Counted from the stretch's first letter, positions 32,793 through 45,219 are shown. The stretch: 64,000 nt of DNA from Ochotona curzoniae (GCF_017591425.1 NW_024464918.1:30222001-30286000), one strand, 5' to 3'. The notes: a model not told the origin generated them from the letters alone. A program made the numbers and translations.

Positions 32793-34020
32793 CAACTCTT
32801 CATAGATGTGCTTGGGGCAGGGATCTGTTGCAGCTTGCTCATTTTGTGCCAGCTCATCTTATTAGCACAGGACCAGAGGGAGGCTGGTACGTCTTTTGTC
32901 ACCCACTAGCTCCTCTTCTAGCTGCTTAAATCCTGGGTGTGCTGTATCCAAATGAAAAGGGCCGGTCTCCTGAAGCAAAACTACAGTGCCAGGGTCCAAC
33001 TCTCAGTGCTCCCAGTGTCTGCCTTGTCCCTCTTGTGGCTGTGAGTCTGTCCTGATCCCCTTTTCTCAAATTCACTTTTGTTCCCTACTGATCCCAACCA
33101 CAGCGAGATTTGCACTGATGGCGTAACTGGTCCCCATCATTAGATCAGTTCTAGTCCCCCCAGCGTGTTCCTTACTTTGTATTACTCAGAGCAGCTCTCC
33201 TTCACTCATCAGCATCTGACATGAGTGAGTTTGTGTCAGCATTTCTGCAGTGCTGGAATCATTTCTTTCAGACCATCTGACTGCACAACTGTCAAGAACA
33301 GTGTCAAACTCTGGTGTCCCTGGATAATCTGCTGAGAAACACCCTAAAGTACATTACTTTACTTGCTCTGCAGGAACTGATCTTTGCGAGATGTTCTAGG
33401 AACTTGTAGGCCCACACTGCAGCTAACGGCATAACTCAGGCCACCCCAGTGCCACCTGATGGGTCAGAGAAGGTTTGCATGGTCATATTTGCTTCACCAA
33501 GTTATCTGAGGAATTTTTAGCAAGCCATTTACCCTATTATTGTCCAATAAAATTGCCTTGATGGGGAAAGACTCAAACATGAATTCAGACATCTGTGTTT
33601 TTACTAACTTGGCTGTGTAATCCAATCTTCTCAGTCTTTAGGAATGAAAATGGTTAGGCCGCTGTTCTGTGATTAGCTTTGCTATTAAGAGGTACATATA
33701 TGGAAGAGATTTTGATATTCTCTATCAAAACCACTTATAATTTTATGAGATGTGACTGCAAGTCTTAGGTAACATAATTATTTTGTGTTCCTGGGACTAA
33801 CAAGCGCTTAAGTTATTGCAAAGCTCTTGAGATGACTTGGTTTTTAATTTCTTCTCCCATGCTTTATTGAAAAATTATAGCTATGAACTAATTACTTGTT
33901 ACATACTATTTCCAAGCTTAGGAAACCTGTGGTTCAACAGACGTTTTATGTCTTAACGTTCACCAGTAAATGAGTAGACTGAAAAGAGTGGTTCAGATGG
34001 CTTGAAATGTTTAATTGATG
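32793..34020. other. Unassigned interval, about 1.2 kb
   Basis: No gene or repeat recognised on either strand. Confidence 0.4.
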
Positions 34021-34262
34021 AGATTTTTAAATGATTCATTTGGTTGACAGAGAGAGATAGGGAGCTGGTTTACAAATTGCTACAGAGGCTAGGGGTAAAT
34101 CTGGGAAGAGACAACACAATTCAGTTCTCTCGTGTGGCTGTGCTTCGGGCAGGACGGTAATGGTTCCTGCAGTCTCCTTGCCAGCCCCAGTCTCTGGCAG
34201 TGAAAGCATCAAGTTCCCAGGCAAGGAGGACAGTATCGGAGCAGCACTGCCAGGCCCAGTCT
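34021..34262 (-). mobile_element. Possible degenerate C-repeat SINE
   Basis: 'GATTTTTAAATGATTCATTT' with 'GACAGAGAGAGATAGGGAGC' looks like the tail side of a minus-strand C-repeat, and 'CACTGCCAGGCCCAG' like its head. The middle does not follow the family clearly, so this could be chance similarity around a GA-rich stretch. Confidence 0.35.
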
Positions 34263-34589
34263 CCTGTGTGTCAAAAAAGTCTGTATTGCCTCAAGGAGTT
34301 TAATCTAGGTATTACCGTAATAAGATGGCCTCAGCACCTTTATTTAGAGATCATATCATATGAATACATTAGAAGAAATCTGTGTTTAAAAATTGTGCAA
34401 TTAGCATAAAGATAGTGTAACAGTTGTAGTTCAGTTGACGTTACGGTTTTATTAGGTGGACTATAGTGTATTAAAATATCATTATATAAACACTCTGACT
34501 TTAGTGCTCGGCTTCGTAGTCTAGTGAACTTCTGCCACAAGGTAATTCATGATCGCTCTCTTAGCTTCTTTATTGCTTACTAATGAAGC

Positions 34590-34737
34590 TCAGGGCACCA
34601 TGTGACTTTTTGCTTCAGTTTTCTCAGTGTGTTCATTATCCACTCCAGGGAGAAGTGTGAGAATTAATAAGTCTCTAATGTACTTGGAGCACTTTTAAAC
34701 AGGTACCAGTAAAGCTGAGTAATTATTACCACAGACA
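34590..34737 (+). mobile_element. MIR SINE remnant
   Basis: 'CCATGTGACTTTTTGCTTCA', 'GTTTTCTCAGTGTGTTCATT', 'GAGAATTAATAAGTCTCTAA' and 'CTTGGAGCACTTTTAAACAG' follow MIR from the core to the 3' end (GTGTGACCTTGG, CAGTTTCCTCA, GAGGATTAAATGAG, GCACTTAGAACAG). Confidence 0.75.
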
Positions 34738-34779
34738 TTTTCTATTTTAAGAATTACTTTCATATTTCAAAAACAGAAA

Positions 34780-34885
34780 AGCCCAAGGGACCCTCCAAGT
34801 TGATAGCATTTATCACTATACGGATGAGGATCAGTTATGGACACAAAGAACTAGCTTGTCAGTATTGAAATAAAACACTAGTAAG
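34780..34885 (-). mobile_element. Possible MIR remnant, minus strand
   Basis: 'TTATCACTATACGGATGAGG' with 'ATCAGTTATGGACACAAAGA' and 'ACTAGCTTGTCAGT' resembles the reversed MIR core (CATTTTACAGATGAGGAAACTGAGGC ... AACTTGCCCAAGG). Short and diverged. Confidence 0.45.
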
Positions 34886-35311
34886 GCAGAAAGTCGGTTC
34901 ACTCATTTGATTATGTGATATCTACACACGGGAGTCTATATGCAGCTTTTAAAATCTGAGACAGGTAAATCTGACTTTCTAATAAGAAATAACTTTTTTT
35001 TTTTTTACAAAAGTTTTAAAATTTGAGAACAAGAAACAGAGTTGAAAGCATTCCTGCTGCGTATGTATTTGTTCTCTGGTGCTAATTGATGGGAAAGAGG
35101 ATGTCGCCATAGCAAACAGCATGACTGGGGGCCACAAGCACGAAAAAGGCCTCTGTTCCCTGTGAGGACAAAATTCCTAAGTGCTTAGCTGCCGACACAG
35201 CAAGAGCATCGAGAAGATTCCATTCCATATGTCCTTGTTAGTATTTCAAGGAGAAAAATCCAGCTGTGGTGGGCGTAGCCAGTCTCTGGTCAACTGAAAA
35301 ACTTGTCTGAG

Positions 35312-35432
35312 AGGTAGGACATTCAAAATCATGGTCCAAGTGAAGTGAGGTACCCCCGCTGAAAACAGCGTTTTGAAGTTCTGCATAGCTTCTCACAATA
35401 CGCATTTTCATAAACTTTTTGAAGACCTTTTA
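35312..35432 (-). mobile_element. Mariner-type MITE, reversed copy
   Basis: 'TTTTGAAGTTCTGCATAGCT', 'TCTCACAATACGCATTTTCA' and 'TAAACTTTTTGAAGACCTTT' follow the reversed family sequence (ATCCATGCATAGTTTTTTCATAATACGCATTTCCATGAACTTTTTGAAGACCC). The left end near 35312 ('GACATTCAAAATCATGG') is a weaker match to the other terminus. Confidence 0.65.
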
Positions 35433-35448
35433 TGATGCCAAAGAATGC

Positions 35449-35510
35449 ACAAAAACAAATGTAATTTTAAATTGCATTTTCCCCTGAGTTTTTTGGAAGT
35501 CCTCCCATGT
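35449..35510 (+). mobile_element. Mariner-type MITE, right half
   Basis: 'GCACAAAAACAAATGTAATT', 'TTAAATTGCATTTTCCCCTG' and 'AGTTTTTTGGAAGTCCTCCC' match the sense right half of the same family (GCACCAAAATAAACTT, TTTTAATTCCATTTTCCATG, AACTTTTTGAAGTACCC). It lies 16 bp from a copy in the opposite orientation. Confidence 0.6.
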
Positions 35511-36377
35511 ATGCATGGAAGGGTAATTCGTACTGTATAGCAGTGGCACATGGCTGATGGACATGGCTGGCAGGGCCAGGACAACAACACAAAGCAAAGG
35601 AACAAAACGGCCTTCCGGGAAGGAATGCTGCATGCACTCCGGGTTGGACGCTCACTGGACATGAACCTGGCAGAAGTGAGAGAGGTGGTGTGTTCAGGTG
35701 GGCACGTGCACCTGTGTTGGCCCCAGGATGTTCGCCCAACAGTGCAGGCAGTGCTGGGTCCTGCCCTCAGCTCTTGTCCAGATGGTAAGGTGGAGTCATC
35801 TGCTGGCTGACTTGAGCTACAGTGATGGGTGACACTCATCATCCATGCTCGTCTGTGTCCCCAGAAACAAGTCCTTCTGCCCCTCCAAAGCTCACGGCCC
35901 CTCATCTCACTCTGACTCTCTCTTCCTAGCACCTTTCAGACCTTGATTCTTGGTTCCTCTACAGCACCCTCAGTCCCTCCTCCCTCAACCCACCCTGACG
36001 CTGGCAAGCACACTCAGGTCCATGCTATCTTAGATAATACTGTTGACCCAGCTGTCCTCTTTAGCTGTTACTATAATTTAATTTTTTTTTTTTTTTTTGC
36101 TGTCAAGGTTTTCAAACAGTGTCTGCAGTGGCTTCCATTTTTTCTGACATATCCTGGAATCAGGCTCGATTCTCATCACTTTTCACAAAGCACTTCCCAT
36201 CATTCTCTTCCAGCTATCATCACAGACTCTTGACGTTGGCAGTTGTTCCGTGTATTTGGGGGCTTGCCCTCCCTCTTCTGCCCTATCTCTAAGCTGTTCC
36301 TGCTTCTGCATGTCCAAGGTCTCTATTGTACCGTTTAACACATATCTATACACAGTATTAGTATTCTCACCTTTCGT
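35511..36377. other. Unassigned interval
   Basis: GC-richer at 35550-35830, then pyrimidine-rich, with a T17 run at 36082-36098. Carries most of a 174-codon minus-strand open frame (35408-35932) that starts in the MITE region and matches no family I know. Confidence 0.4.
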
Positions 36378-36652
36378 TTTTAAAGCTTTGTTTGGAAGTT
36401 AGAGCAGAAGAGATGGAAATTGAGACAGATAGAGATCTTTAATCCCCCAAATGGCTGTGATGGTCAAGGTTTGGCCAGGAGCTTCTTCTAAGTTACCTGA
36501 GTAGGACTTGGGCTCTCTCCTGCTCCTCTCTTGGGTACACTGGCAGGGAGCTGTATTGAAAGTGGAGTAGCCAGGTCTTCAGCCAGTGCCCATTTGAAAG
36601 GTATGCACTGCATGCAGCTGCTTTCCTTGCTGTGCCACAATGCTGGCCACTC
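36378..36652 (-). mobile_element. C-repeat SINE, minus strand
   Basis: 'TTTTAAAGCTTTGTTTGGAA' tail side, 'GATCTTTAATCCCCCAAATG', 'GGCCAGGAGCTTCTTCTAAG', 'GGCAGGGAGCTGTATTGAAA' and head end 'GCTGTGCCACAATGCTGGCC'. Its neighbour at 36690 is in the opposite orientation. Confidence 0.85.
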
Positions 36653-36689
36653 ATGTTCCCATCTTTAAGACATGAAACTTGTGATGGCA

Positions 36690-37005
36690 CCATGTTATGC
36701 AGGGAGAGTCACTGCCAGAGACAATGGCATCCCACATGATGGGCACCAGTTATGTCCAGCTGCTCTACTCTTGATCCAGCTCCCTGCTAAAGGCCTGAGA
36801 AAGGTGGTGGAAGGTGCCCCAATGGCCGGAGTTCCTGAGACTGTGAGAGACCTGGTTCCTCGCTTTGGCCTGGCACACCTTGCGGCCATCTGGGATGTGA
36901 ACCAGATAATTGAAGAGTTCATTCTCTTTCTCTCTCCCTCTTTCCCCTTCTCTCCCCTTCCCTTTCTCTTCTATAATTCTACCTTTCAAACAGTCAATGT
37001 TGAAA
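36690..37005 (+). mobile_element. C-repeat SINE, sense
   Basis: 'GGCATCCCACATGATGGGCA', 'GCTCTACTCTTGATCCAGCT', 'CCCTGCTAAAGGCCTGAGAA', 'CTTGCGGCCATCTGGGATGT', an expanded pyrimidine tract, and the tail 'ATAATTCTACCTTTCAAACA'. With the minus-strand copy just upstream it forms an inverted repeat of about 270 bp per arm. Confidence 0.88.
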
Positions 37006-37394
37006 AAGAGAACTTTTTCATTCTTGATCCTTAAAGTTTCTTGTATTTTCCCTATATCTGCTCTTCAGCACATTATTTGTTACAACAGGAATAATGGAAT
37101 AAATCTTTTTGAATGAATAAATTAAAAAAAAATGGAAACACACCCATGTGTTGTGCCCTGGTCAAAAAGTATCTTCATTGTTCTACAGAAATCATAGATA
37201 TCTTTTTGCCTTAATTGTATTAATGGATCACTGGCATTTGGTTTTGGAAGTCACTGAGTCCCTATTCATAGTAGAATGCATGCAGCTACCTGAAGTCTCA
37301 GTAATAGACTGGGACACTTGACACTGTGGTTCATGGCTGTTCATCAGGGATTGAGGGTAGCACTGAGCAGTTCGTCCTGAATGTATAAATTGTT

Positions 37395-37490
37395 TCTAAA
37401 ATTCATTTATTTATTTGAAAGAATCATAAAAGATCTTCCATCTACTGACCTACTTTTCAAATAGCTGTCATGTCCAGGGCTAGGTTACTA
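37395..37490 (-). mobile_element. C-repeat SINE fragment, tail side only
   Basis: 'AATTCATTTATTTATTTGAA' then 'AGATCTTCCATCTACTGACC' and 'TTCAAATAGCTGTCATGTCC' mark the 3' third of a minus-strand copy. The rest is missing. Confidence 0.7.
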
Positions 37491-37719
37491 CCCATCTATC
37501 CCTTCTTTGCTATTATTCCCTACCTATCTTTTACATTTAGCTTCCATCTTGCAAAGTGTAGTAGGTGGTGCTGTGGTAATGTCATATGTGGATTGAGCAG
37601 TCAGCATTGGCCGGGAAGAGTGGGGTAGGGAACATAAAAGGGAGTAGCTTAAAGGGTAATTAGATGCGTAAGTTAGGATTTTCCAAATTGCAAGTGATGC
37701 AGACTCATCCCAAACTCAT

Positions 37720-38405
37720 TCTATTTCTTCTTCCATTCAACAAATATTAATTGAATACCTGCTATGTGAAGATACTGCCCTAAAGGACAAAAAAGAGTAA
37801 GATTCATCCTCTTGGGAATGTGTATTAAAATATTGTAATTCACTATAATTAAATATTATGGGGGCAATAGTAATTAGAAATACAATAATTTATAGTATAA
37901 AGTAAACGAAGCAATTAAATGATCTAAAAAATACTGGTCATGAGAGAGAAAAGAACAAGGCTAGAAAGTTGGTGAGGGAAATTTTAAGTCAGAGGATTTC
38001 TTATTATGAAGACAAGAGTTTAGTAAAGACTTGGAATAGAACAGAGCACATCGTGGTGATACCAATATGTCCTATGCATTGACGAACTTGAGGCACAGGC
38101 CCTGGACTGTAAAAGGATATGTCAAGTCCAACTCCAATATGATGAACAGAATGAACAAGAGGGGATAGAGTGGGGGAGAGGTTCAGGAACTCAGGAGGGA
38201 TGTGTGTGTGGTGGAGGATTACCCCCTAGATGATTTTCTTAGTAACTGAACAGAAAGTAAAGAGAAGTGGGAAGCTAATGCTACTGCAAGGTTCTGAGTA
38301 GAGGAGTGACACAATTTGGCTTTGATTTTAAAAGATACATGCTGGCTTATGTGAGAACCATGTCAGCAAGTAGGCAAATATGATTTAGACGAGAGTAGCT
38401 TCCAC
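37720..38405 (-). mobile_element. L2 LINE, long 3' remnant
   Basis: Starts with 'CATTCAACAAATATTAATTG' and 'AATACCTGCTATGTG', the reverse complement of the L2 3' terminus. About 560 bp on come 'GAGTAGAGGAGTGACACAAT' and 'TTGATTTTAAAAGATACATG' followed by 'CTGGCTTATGTG', matching the L2 segment normally found there. The spacing fits one continuous old insertion of almost 700 bp. No reading frame survives. Confidence 0.8.
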
Positions 38406-38504
38406 TATGTGGCATTCGTATATCATTATTTAGATTCTACATGTTGAGTTTATGGATGTATTTATATGGACAATAAAACCAAGATAATCTCCAGATTAAG
38501 GTGT

Positions 38505-38815
38505 AGTACGTCCCCCATAAAGAGGAATGTTGACACCCTAACCCCTAATGCATTTTTGAATGTGGCATCTAGGCACTGTCCATAAGCCTAGATGACGTCA
38601 TGCGGAATGGGGCTCACCATCACACAGGGAGGTTGCTCTTGCTCCCAGTCCTGGAAGGACCGAGTGGGAAGGCAGCTGTCTGCAAGGCAGGCAGAGAACC
38701 CACACCAGAACCCAGCAGTGCTGCCTTTCAGTTTGGACTTGAAGCTTCCAGGACAAAAAGGGAAAATTTTTCCTGTTATTCCACGCATTCAATCTGCTGT
38801 GGGTTTCCGACTGTG
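38505..38815 (+). mobile_element. MaLR (MST/MLT1-type) LTR
   Basis: 'GACACCCTAACCCCTAATGC' (LTR 5' region AAACCCTAACCCCCAATG), 'GCAGCTGTCTGCAAGGCAGG' and 'CAGAGAACCCACACCAGAAC' (CGTCTGCAAGCCAGGAAG, CCTCACCAGAACCC) are in sense order. The short open frames at 38588-38824 on both strands lie inside this LTR. Confidence 0.8.
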
Positions 38816-40534
38816 AGAGTGTAGGAGTGAGCTCTAGAAGGTTGTACTTGCTCTGCAGCTCTACACACTGAGACTACAGAAGAAAATATCCTGGGAAAGT
38901 AGGTGGATTGGGATGTGCTAAATTTAAAGTTTTGGTCAGATAGTAAGAGCTGAGTATGCAGTTCTCAGGTTGAGCTGTGAGATCAAGGCAGAATCAGGCC
39001 TCCTCCACCACGACGCCCAAGGGCAACCTACACCTTCAGCCTTGAGGAGTCACATGGTGTTCAACAGCTCAGTGTCTTCGCACACTGGAGTGGAATCATC
39101 AGTGTTGTGTTGAGAAAAAATGATGCTTCCATTAGCTTCTTGCTAACTTCTGAGTGCTCATTAAGTACAGGCATCGGCCTACACTGACCACCATCCCTGA
39201 ATTTGGAGTTTTCTTGGAATCAGTGAGTACCAAAAAATAAAGCCTGCTAGAAAGATAACTCCCTCAACAAGAAGATTCTGTTCCTGTGAGACTAATTTGG
39301 GAGAAGAGCAGCCACTCATGAACAATGGTGAGAAGCTGGTGCTTCTAGTTGTATGCTAGGCTCTTGCATCTGCTGACATTGAATGCTAGTTTATTACAAC
39401 CAGAGCATTTCTGCAAAGGGAGAACATGTGAGTGATTCATCTTAGATGTGCTTGTGGAATTTACTCAATGATAAGGTGAGAGCTAAGTTTATTGGAGTTG
39501 TGCTCATTTTTACAGAGATTACGACAATGGATATGGTTAAAAACAGCTCTCTAAAATACCCCGGCCTTCAAGGTAAAACTTACTAATTATAATATGCACT
39601 TTATTTCCAACTAGTTATTAGGCAACCAAGACATTGAATTCCTGGAGAAGGAAATCCTGGTCAATGTCCTACCAATAATTCCCCTACTCTTAGTACTTGC
39701 CTCTGTAAAACTTGGTAGTCAAGTACTTGGTACCCTGAGTGAATGCTTTGGGCAGTGTATAAAGCTGTTTGATTTTACATGTCATATATTTTACAGTGAG
39801 CAGGTAGAAGGATTTCAGTGTACACATATAACCTTCTGGAGCTGACTTAGGTGCTGACATGAAATTTCTGGCTGGAGTTATTTTAACAATAGCATCGGGT
39901 TACAAGGCCCTCACCCCACCGCGGGGTCAGAAAGCTTTCTTCAAAGAGGCTGAGGTTTCTGGGCGAAGACCAGGCAACAGGGCTCATGAAAAATTCATTT
40001 CCCTGCCCTTCTCTTTCTGTGGTCAGACAGAAATTGGGACTTCTTTCAGTTGATCCTTCTCACAGTCTAGAAAGAACTTGGCAAGCTGACAGTGGCTTTC
40101 AGGTGGAGGATGTCACACACTTCAGGGTGCTGGGCATTCAAGGACAGCCCCTCTTCCTGCAGAGTCCGGCCCCTGCCTTTTCCCGCTGAGAGATGGTCCT
40201 GCCGGTAGAGTTCCGGAGGCTGCTGGTGCAGTGTTGAACTTGCAAACCAGAGGCCGGCAATTATTCACGAAACTTCAGGGAAATAAACATCCACTTTCAA
40301 GAAATTGTCTTAAGCTACTTTAGAACCAAGCGACAGCTAAATTACAGTTCAGGGAAGGCAAAGTTTCCATTTTCTAATTTGATGCATTTTGTTGCATGGG
40401 ACTACATTAGCCAGCGTCAAGGCTGTCAAGTTGTGTCAGGCCGCCACCCCGCTGCAGGCTCCAGGCAGTTACAAAAGTCTCTCTCCCATAGCACAGCACA
40501 CCCAGTGCACCATAAGAAAGCACGGGGCACGGAT

Positions 40535-40564
40535 GGGCACTGCCGGGCACTGCCGGGCACTGCT
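40535..40564. repeat. Three-copy 10-bp tandem repeat
   Basis: GGGCACTGCC twice, then GGGCACTGCT, in direct succession. Upstream 'GGGGCACGGAT' may be an eroded fourth copy. Confidence 0.95.
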
Positions 40565-41652
40565 GGGCCGTTCTTCAGTTAACATTCCTTGGTTTTCCAC
40601 ATGTGCCTCTGGCTGTTCTAGCAGCTCCTTCTGTTCTTTGTGCCCAGCTGGGATGTGTTTGCAGAAACTCTGGCTTTACCCAGGAATCTCCCAAACTTAT
40701 TCCCTCGTGGATTTGGCTGGGACAGGAGCAGCAAAAGGCACACGGGAGACAAGATGCAATTCAGAATAGCAAAGCTTCCATGCGTGGGGGGTGACCAGTA
40801 GCTGTCAGGAAAATAAATAAGGTGCTGATATCTGACTGTGTAAGAGACAAGCAAGGAAATGAAGCTTTTATTAAAAGAGATATCAGAAATGCTATCAGGT
40901 AGGCAGTGTCCCTTAATGAGGCCTGCCAGCTCTGTAAATGATGAACTGTCAGGAATGGCCTCTGGCTAGGAGTCCATCTCAAGAGAGCTGCCTCTGGTTG
41001 TGGATCCTACTCCTATCAAGATCCTGGGGCCAGTTAGTTCTGAAATATTGTAAGAATTCTCTCTAACTCGTCTGTGTGGGGTGGCCTCGTGTGCCTCGTG
41101 TTTCCTCTGCTAAATCCTAGAACACGAAACTGCATATTGTTTTTTTTAGAAGTGGAAACATGAAATTCAACAATTTAACAGACAAAAGAATGAAGCTAAC
41201 AGATCTGGCTGAGATGAATGCTGATCATAAGAAACTGAAAGTAATAGTCCGTGACTGCTTTCATTAAACTCTGTTTTACCGTTTATTATGACATTGAGCA
41301 ACCAGAAAAAAATGAACAAATTTTAAAAATCAGAACTCATACTCGAGTATGAAAAAAAGACAGTCTCTCTCTTTAAAATAATCTGCTTTTAACCTCAAAG
41401 CCTGCTACCTAATCAAATGGTTGAACTAGGCATTTTTTTTTTTAACCCAAAACAATGTACGGGCCTCAAAATCTTTGTGTTTGTTGAAATTGATCAGAGG
41501 CCCAATCGTTGAGGTTGGAGCGCAAGGGGAGGTGATGGACGCGCTTCGGTCATGTCAGCCCCCTCTGCTAGCATGGTCAGCATCTCTTGGATGTCCTGCT
41601 GCCCCCAGACCCCTGAGTCGGGAACATCAGGCACTCCAGGGAGTTCCTGCAC

Positions 41653-41676
41653 TTTTTTTTTTTTTTTTTTTTTTTT
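41653..41676. repeat. T24 homopolymer
   Basis: Uninterrupted run of 24 T. No SINE or LINE body is recognisable beside it, so its origin is unclear. Confidence 0.95.
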
Positions 41677-42217
41677 GCTTAATGGGTTTTCAAATTCAGA
41701 TATGCTGAACAGTGGTTGGCTGATTGGATACTTCTCAGGGATGACTCACTCAGTCCTGGAGAAGTGGAAAGCTGGGCAGACTTCAGGGCAGTGCAAGTGC
41801 AGACACACCAATTTTCAACTCAATGGGCTATCTTGCTGAGGAAAGGGCCGAGGCTTGAGGGAGACATGAGCAGAGTGGCTTTTGATTTAAAGTAGAATGA
41901 TTTTTGAAGAACCAAAAAAAATTAGACTGCATGTTCTTGCAAAAATTTCTAATTTCTGAGCTTATACTAAAAAATCTCAGAAAGAAATACAGCTTAGGTC
42001 ATACTTAGATTGCACTGCTATATTTGGGGAAACAGTAATATAAATAAGTCATATAGGGCTGGAAATTCCCGGAGAGGCCATCCCAGGAATGCCCATGACA
42101 TGAGGTTTGAGCGCCTGAAGAAGGAGTTGCTATTTGGAACCAGAGAGAACCACTGGCATTTTCTCTGCATCGCAAAAAAGCTAAGTGAAATTTTAAAAAA
42201 AAAGAGTCACAGGTATA

Positions 42218-42303
42218 CAGAATTAAAAGAGAAAATGGGCATAAAAAGCTGTATACACCTTTTTTCGAGTTATAAATTTTCCATGAATTTTGAAGACCAG
42301 ATG
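42218..42303 (-). mobile_element. Mariner-type MITE fragment
   Basis: 'GAATTAAAAGAGAAAATGGG' and then 'TATAAATTTTCCATGAATTT' with 'TGAAGACC' fit the reversed family order (GGAATTAAAAGATAAG ... GCATTTCCATGAACTTTTTGAAGACC). The left terminus is missing. Confidence 0.55.
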
Positions 42304-45219
42304 TAGCACAGACTTTCAAACTTCTTAAACTGAAATAAACTCAGCATTTATTAAAGGATTTTATTTTTATTGTGGAGATTCATTCTGGGCTGTAAGCACC
42401 CTAGACAGCACGGTTACTGCCTTGCCACAAGATCCGCCCAGTGTTAATTCCATTTTCCAGGAACTTTTAGAATGAAGTACTCCATATGTTTCCCGGAACC
42501 TCCTCTATCCCTGTGATTCTTAGTTAAATTTGTCACCGAGTGGTGTTTCCATGAAAACTTGGGTGGAGAGGTGGATGAGTGATTGTCTTCTGAGACATGC
42601 CACCCAGGGCTGCAACAGGCTGGGGTGATCACCAAGGGCACTCCTGAGGTTCCCAGTCCTCCCAGTGTCCATCCCTGCCGCAATGGTTTGATCCTTTATA
42701 CCTGCAGTGTGTGTGGTGGCTTCTGCGTTCTTCCCAAGGCTGTGCACCTGCAGTTGGTGCTACTTTATCATAGCACTTGGTGCATCTTGTTACAGAGGAG
42801 AAGAAGGGGCACGAAGAATTAGTTGCCCTCAATCGCAGTCAAAAGATTGGAGTTGATCACTCAAGGTGGATGAAGCAGGCACAGAGTTTGGGGAAAGTGC
42901 TGAGGGTATCTGGGCCACTCCTGGAGATGTCAGGCCCAAGGACAGAGTGGTGGTCAGTTTTCCGGTCAGGAACCTAGTAAAACAGCAAGGGCATAAGGAA
43001 GTGACAGCTTGGGTTGGGCCCTCAATGATCTGGCTGGTCGCAGTTTGCTGGGTTTAGTGTATGACTCCTGTATCAATTTGGACCAGGGGTGCCACCTCTT
43101 ATGTCAAATCCTATAATAAGATATGTCATTAGTTCTTTCTACAATGTTCTTGGGCACCTCCTAATTACTTTATTGGTCACACCATTGCTGTAAACTCTTG
43201 GCGGGAAATTGTTCCTTCTTTAAAAGGTTTCTGAAGGTAACATTCTTTTCTGTGCTTCATCTGCCAAATCAAGGCCTTGTGGAAAAGTGTTAGGTCACAC
43301 AGTGAAGTGTGTCAGTCTACGCATGGGGCTGTGTGTTTTTCCTTATAATTCTGTTTCATGTTCCATGTCCGTGGCAACTGTGATACATTCTCTATTGGGT
43401 GGAGTTGAAACGTCCTTCACGCAAGACTAAAGGACAGTGGGAAACATAGTGTGGCTAATACATTGAAGTTTGTTTTACAAGTGGTGTACAATTTGATTTC
43501 GATTCCCCTTCTCTATCCTGTAACCGGTGCTTCTCTCAGAAGGCCAACCTACCTAAAGGACATGGCCAGTCTGAAGTATCTAGTGTGTGTGTGTGTTTTC
43601 AGTGGAAGGCAGGAATTATTGAATCTGCCATGTGTCAGATATTTGTTCTTGGTTCATCAGGCCTCAATTCATGTCAAATCTTCTATCTTATTTTTATTTC
43701 ACGACGACAATTGATTCACTACGCAGAATGGCAGTGGGAGAGAATGATGGATAGGTCTCTTTAGCTTCTGATAAATGGTTGTGAATATAAAGATGAAATG
43801 GAAGAAACAACCACCCCAGAATATACAGAGATTCCTGGTGGTACTCCATCCTTCACCTGGGCATGGGAAAGAGGGCAAGCATGTGATGAATACACTGGGC
43901 AGGACTTCCTGTGTACAAGTGCACTTACCATTTTAATTGATTCCCTAAGGTAGCAAATTGGCACTGGATGAGAGATAGTCGGAAATTCATGGCAAATACA
44001 TAGGATGAAAAAACGGTGGGTGTCAAAACTACATCTTATTGAAGCAAGCATTGTTAGTTCCACATGCTGTGCATTTTTTTAAAAGCCCAGCATTTGAGAG
44101 TCTTCTAGAAGTTTAAAAAAAAAAAACCATTTTGTGTATATATTGCATTTGCAGCTGGTAGGGGATGTGGGTCAGCTTTGACATGAACACCACATTTGCC
44201 AGTTGTGTCCATTTCACAGGCAGAGTGTTCAGACCACACCTGGCTGATGGTGACATTGTTAGGGTCAATCATGATATCATTGAACTACTTGAAACCTGTA
44301 CCATTAGTGAAGTTGTACGCTTGGGTTGTTAATAGAACTGAAAGCCGTAGCTTAGCATGTTTGCTTTGTTTTTGTCTTTTTATCTTGTTAGCACTTCATT
44401 TGTCTATTTTGTACTCACTATGCTGTACTTACCAGAAGAATAAATCAGTGTGCCCCCTTTACCATCGTTTTCAAGCTGTCCAAGAATCTGGCAGCTCCTT
44501 CTAATCTGACTCAATGAAAAGGGACGTTAGAAATTTCACAGCAAGAGATGTGGCTGATTTCGAGGAAAAGCAAACACAGCAGCTTAGTGCAGTAGCTTGG
44601 GGAATCACAGCACAGCCATCATTCCACCTGCCGCGGCGGCCCCTGTATCCGCACTGTCGGGATGGACTTGAGATGGAGTGGAAAGATTTCGGCAGATATT
44701 CAGCAGCCCAGTGTTCCTTGACTTTGTCTTTGGAGAGAGAATGAAGAGAGCTGATAAAATGAACTTAAGTTTGTAGAAAAGCATGACTAAGGCAAAACCT
44801 TGTCCTCAACTCACAAAATCCTTTCTCCTGTTTGTTTCTCCTCGTTTTTGTATTTTTCTTTACCTGTGTCTTCCCTGAGCACACTCAGAACTGAGACATA
44901 ACTACTACTCCTCTACTCCAGTAATCCTTGTCAACCTCTCCTGTCATCTTCTTTAAGAAAAAAAAATGGGGAAAGAAGAAGCTGAAAATATATGAAACTG
45001 CATAAATGGGAAATACACTAAAGATTCAGTAAGCGTGCAAAGTGCGTATATGTCAAGATAGAAACTAAATTCACAGTTGATTGCTATCATCATTACAAGG
45101 GTCAGACCACTCTCAGACAAGTGTGTCACCAGCTGTTTCTGATTACTTGTTCTAGCAAAGCAGAGCGGCTAAACGGCCATGACATGGACAGGGAACAGGT
45201 TATGATAGCGGGATGAGAA
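42304..45219. other. Repeat-poor interval, about 2.9 kb
   Basis: No element or exon recognised. A short GT run is at 43583-43594 and A-runs near 44115. Short frames near 42440-43060 overlap on both strands. Confidence 0.4.

Larger units (their letters stand above)
38816..42217. other. Repeat-poor interval, about 3.4 kb
   Basis: No transposon, exon or RNA gene recognised. Contains a 10-bp tandem repeat at 40535-40564 and a T24 run at 41653-41676. The 126-codon frame at 40389-40769 spans the tandem repeat and shows no domain. Confidence 0.4.

Noticed and set aside
35408..35932. 174-codon minus-strand open frame
   Set aside because: Begins in unique sequence, runs into mariner MITE fragments, shows no domain or splice context, and is overlapped by other frames on both strands; most likely chance.
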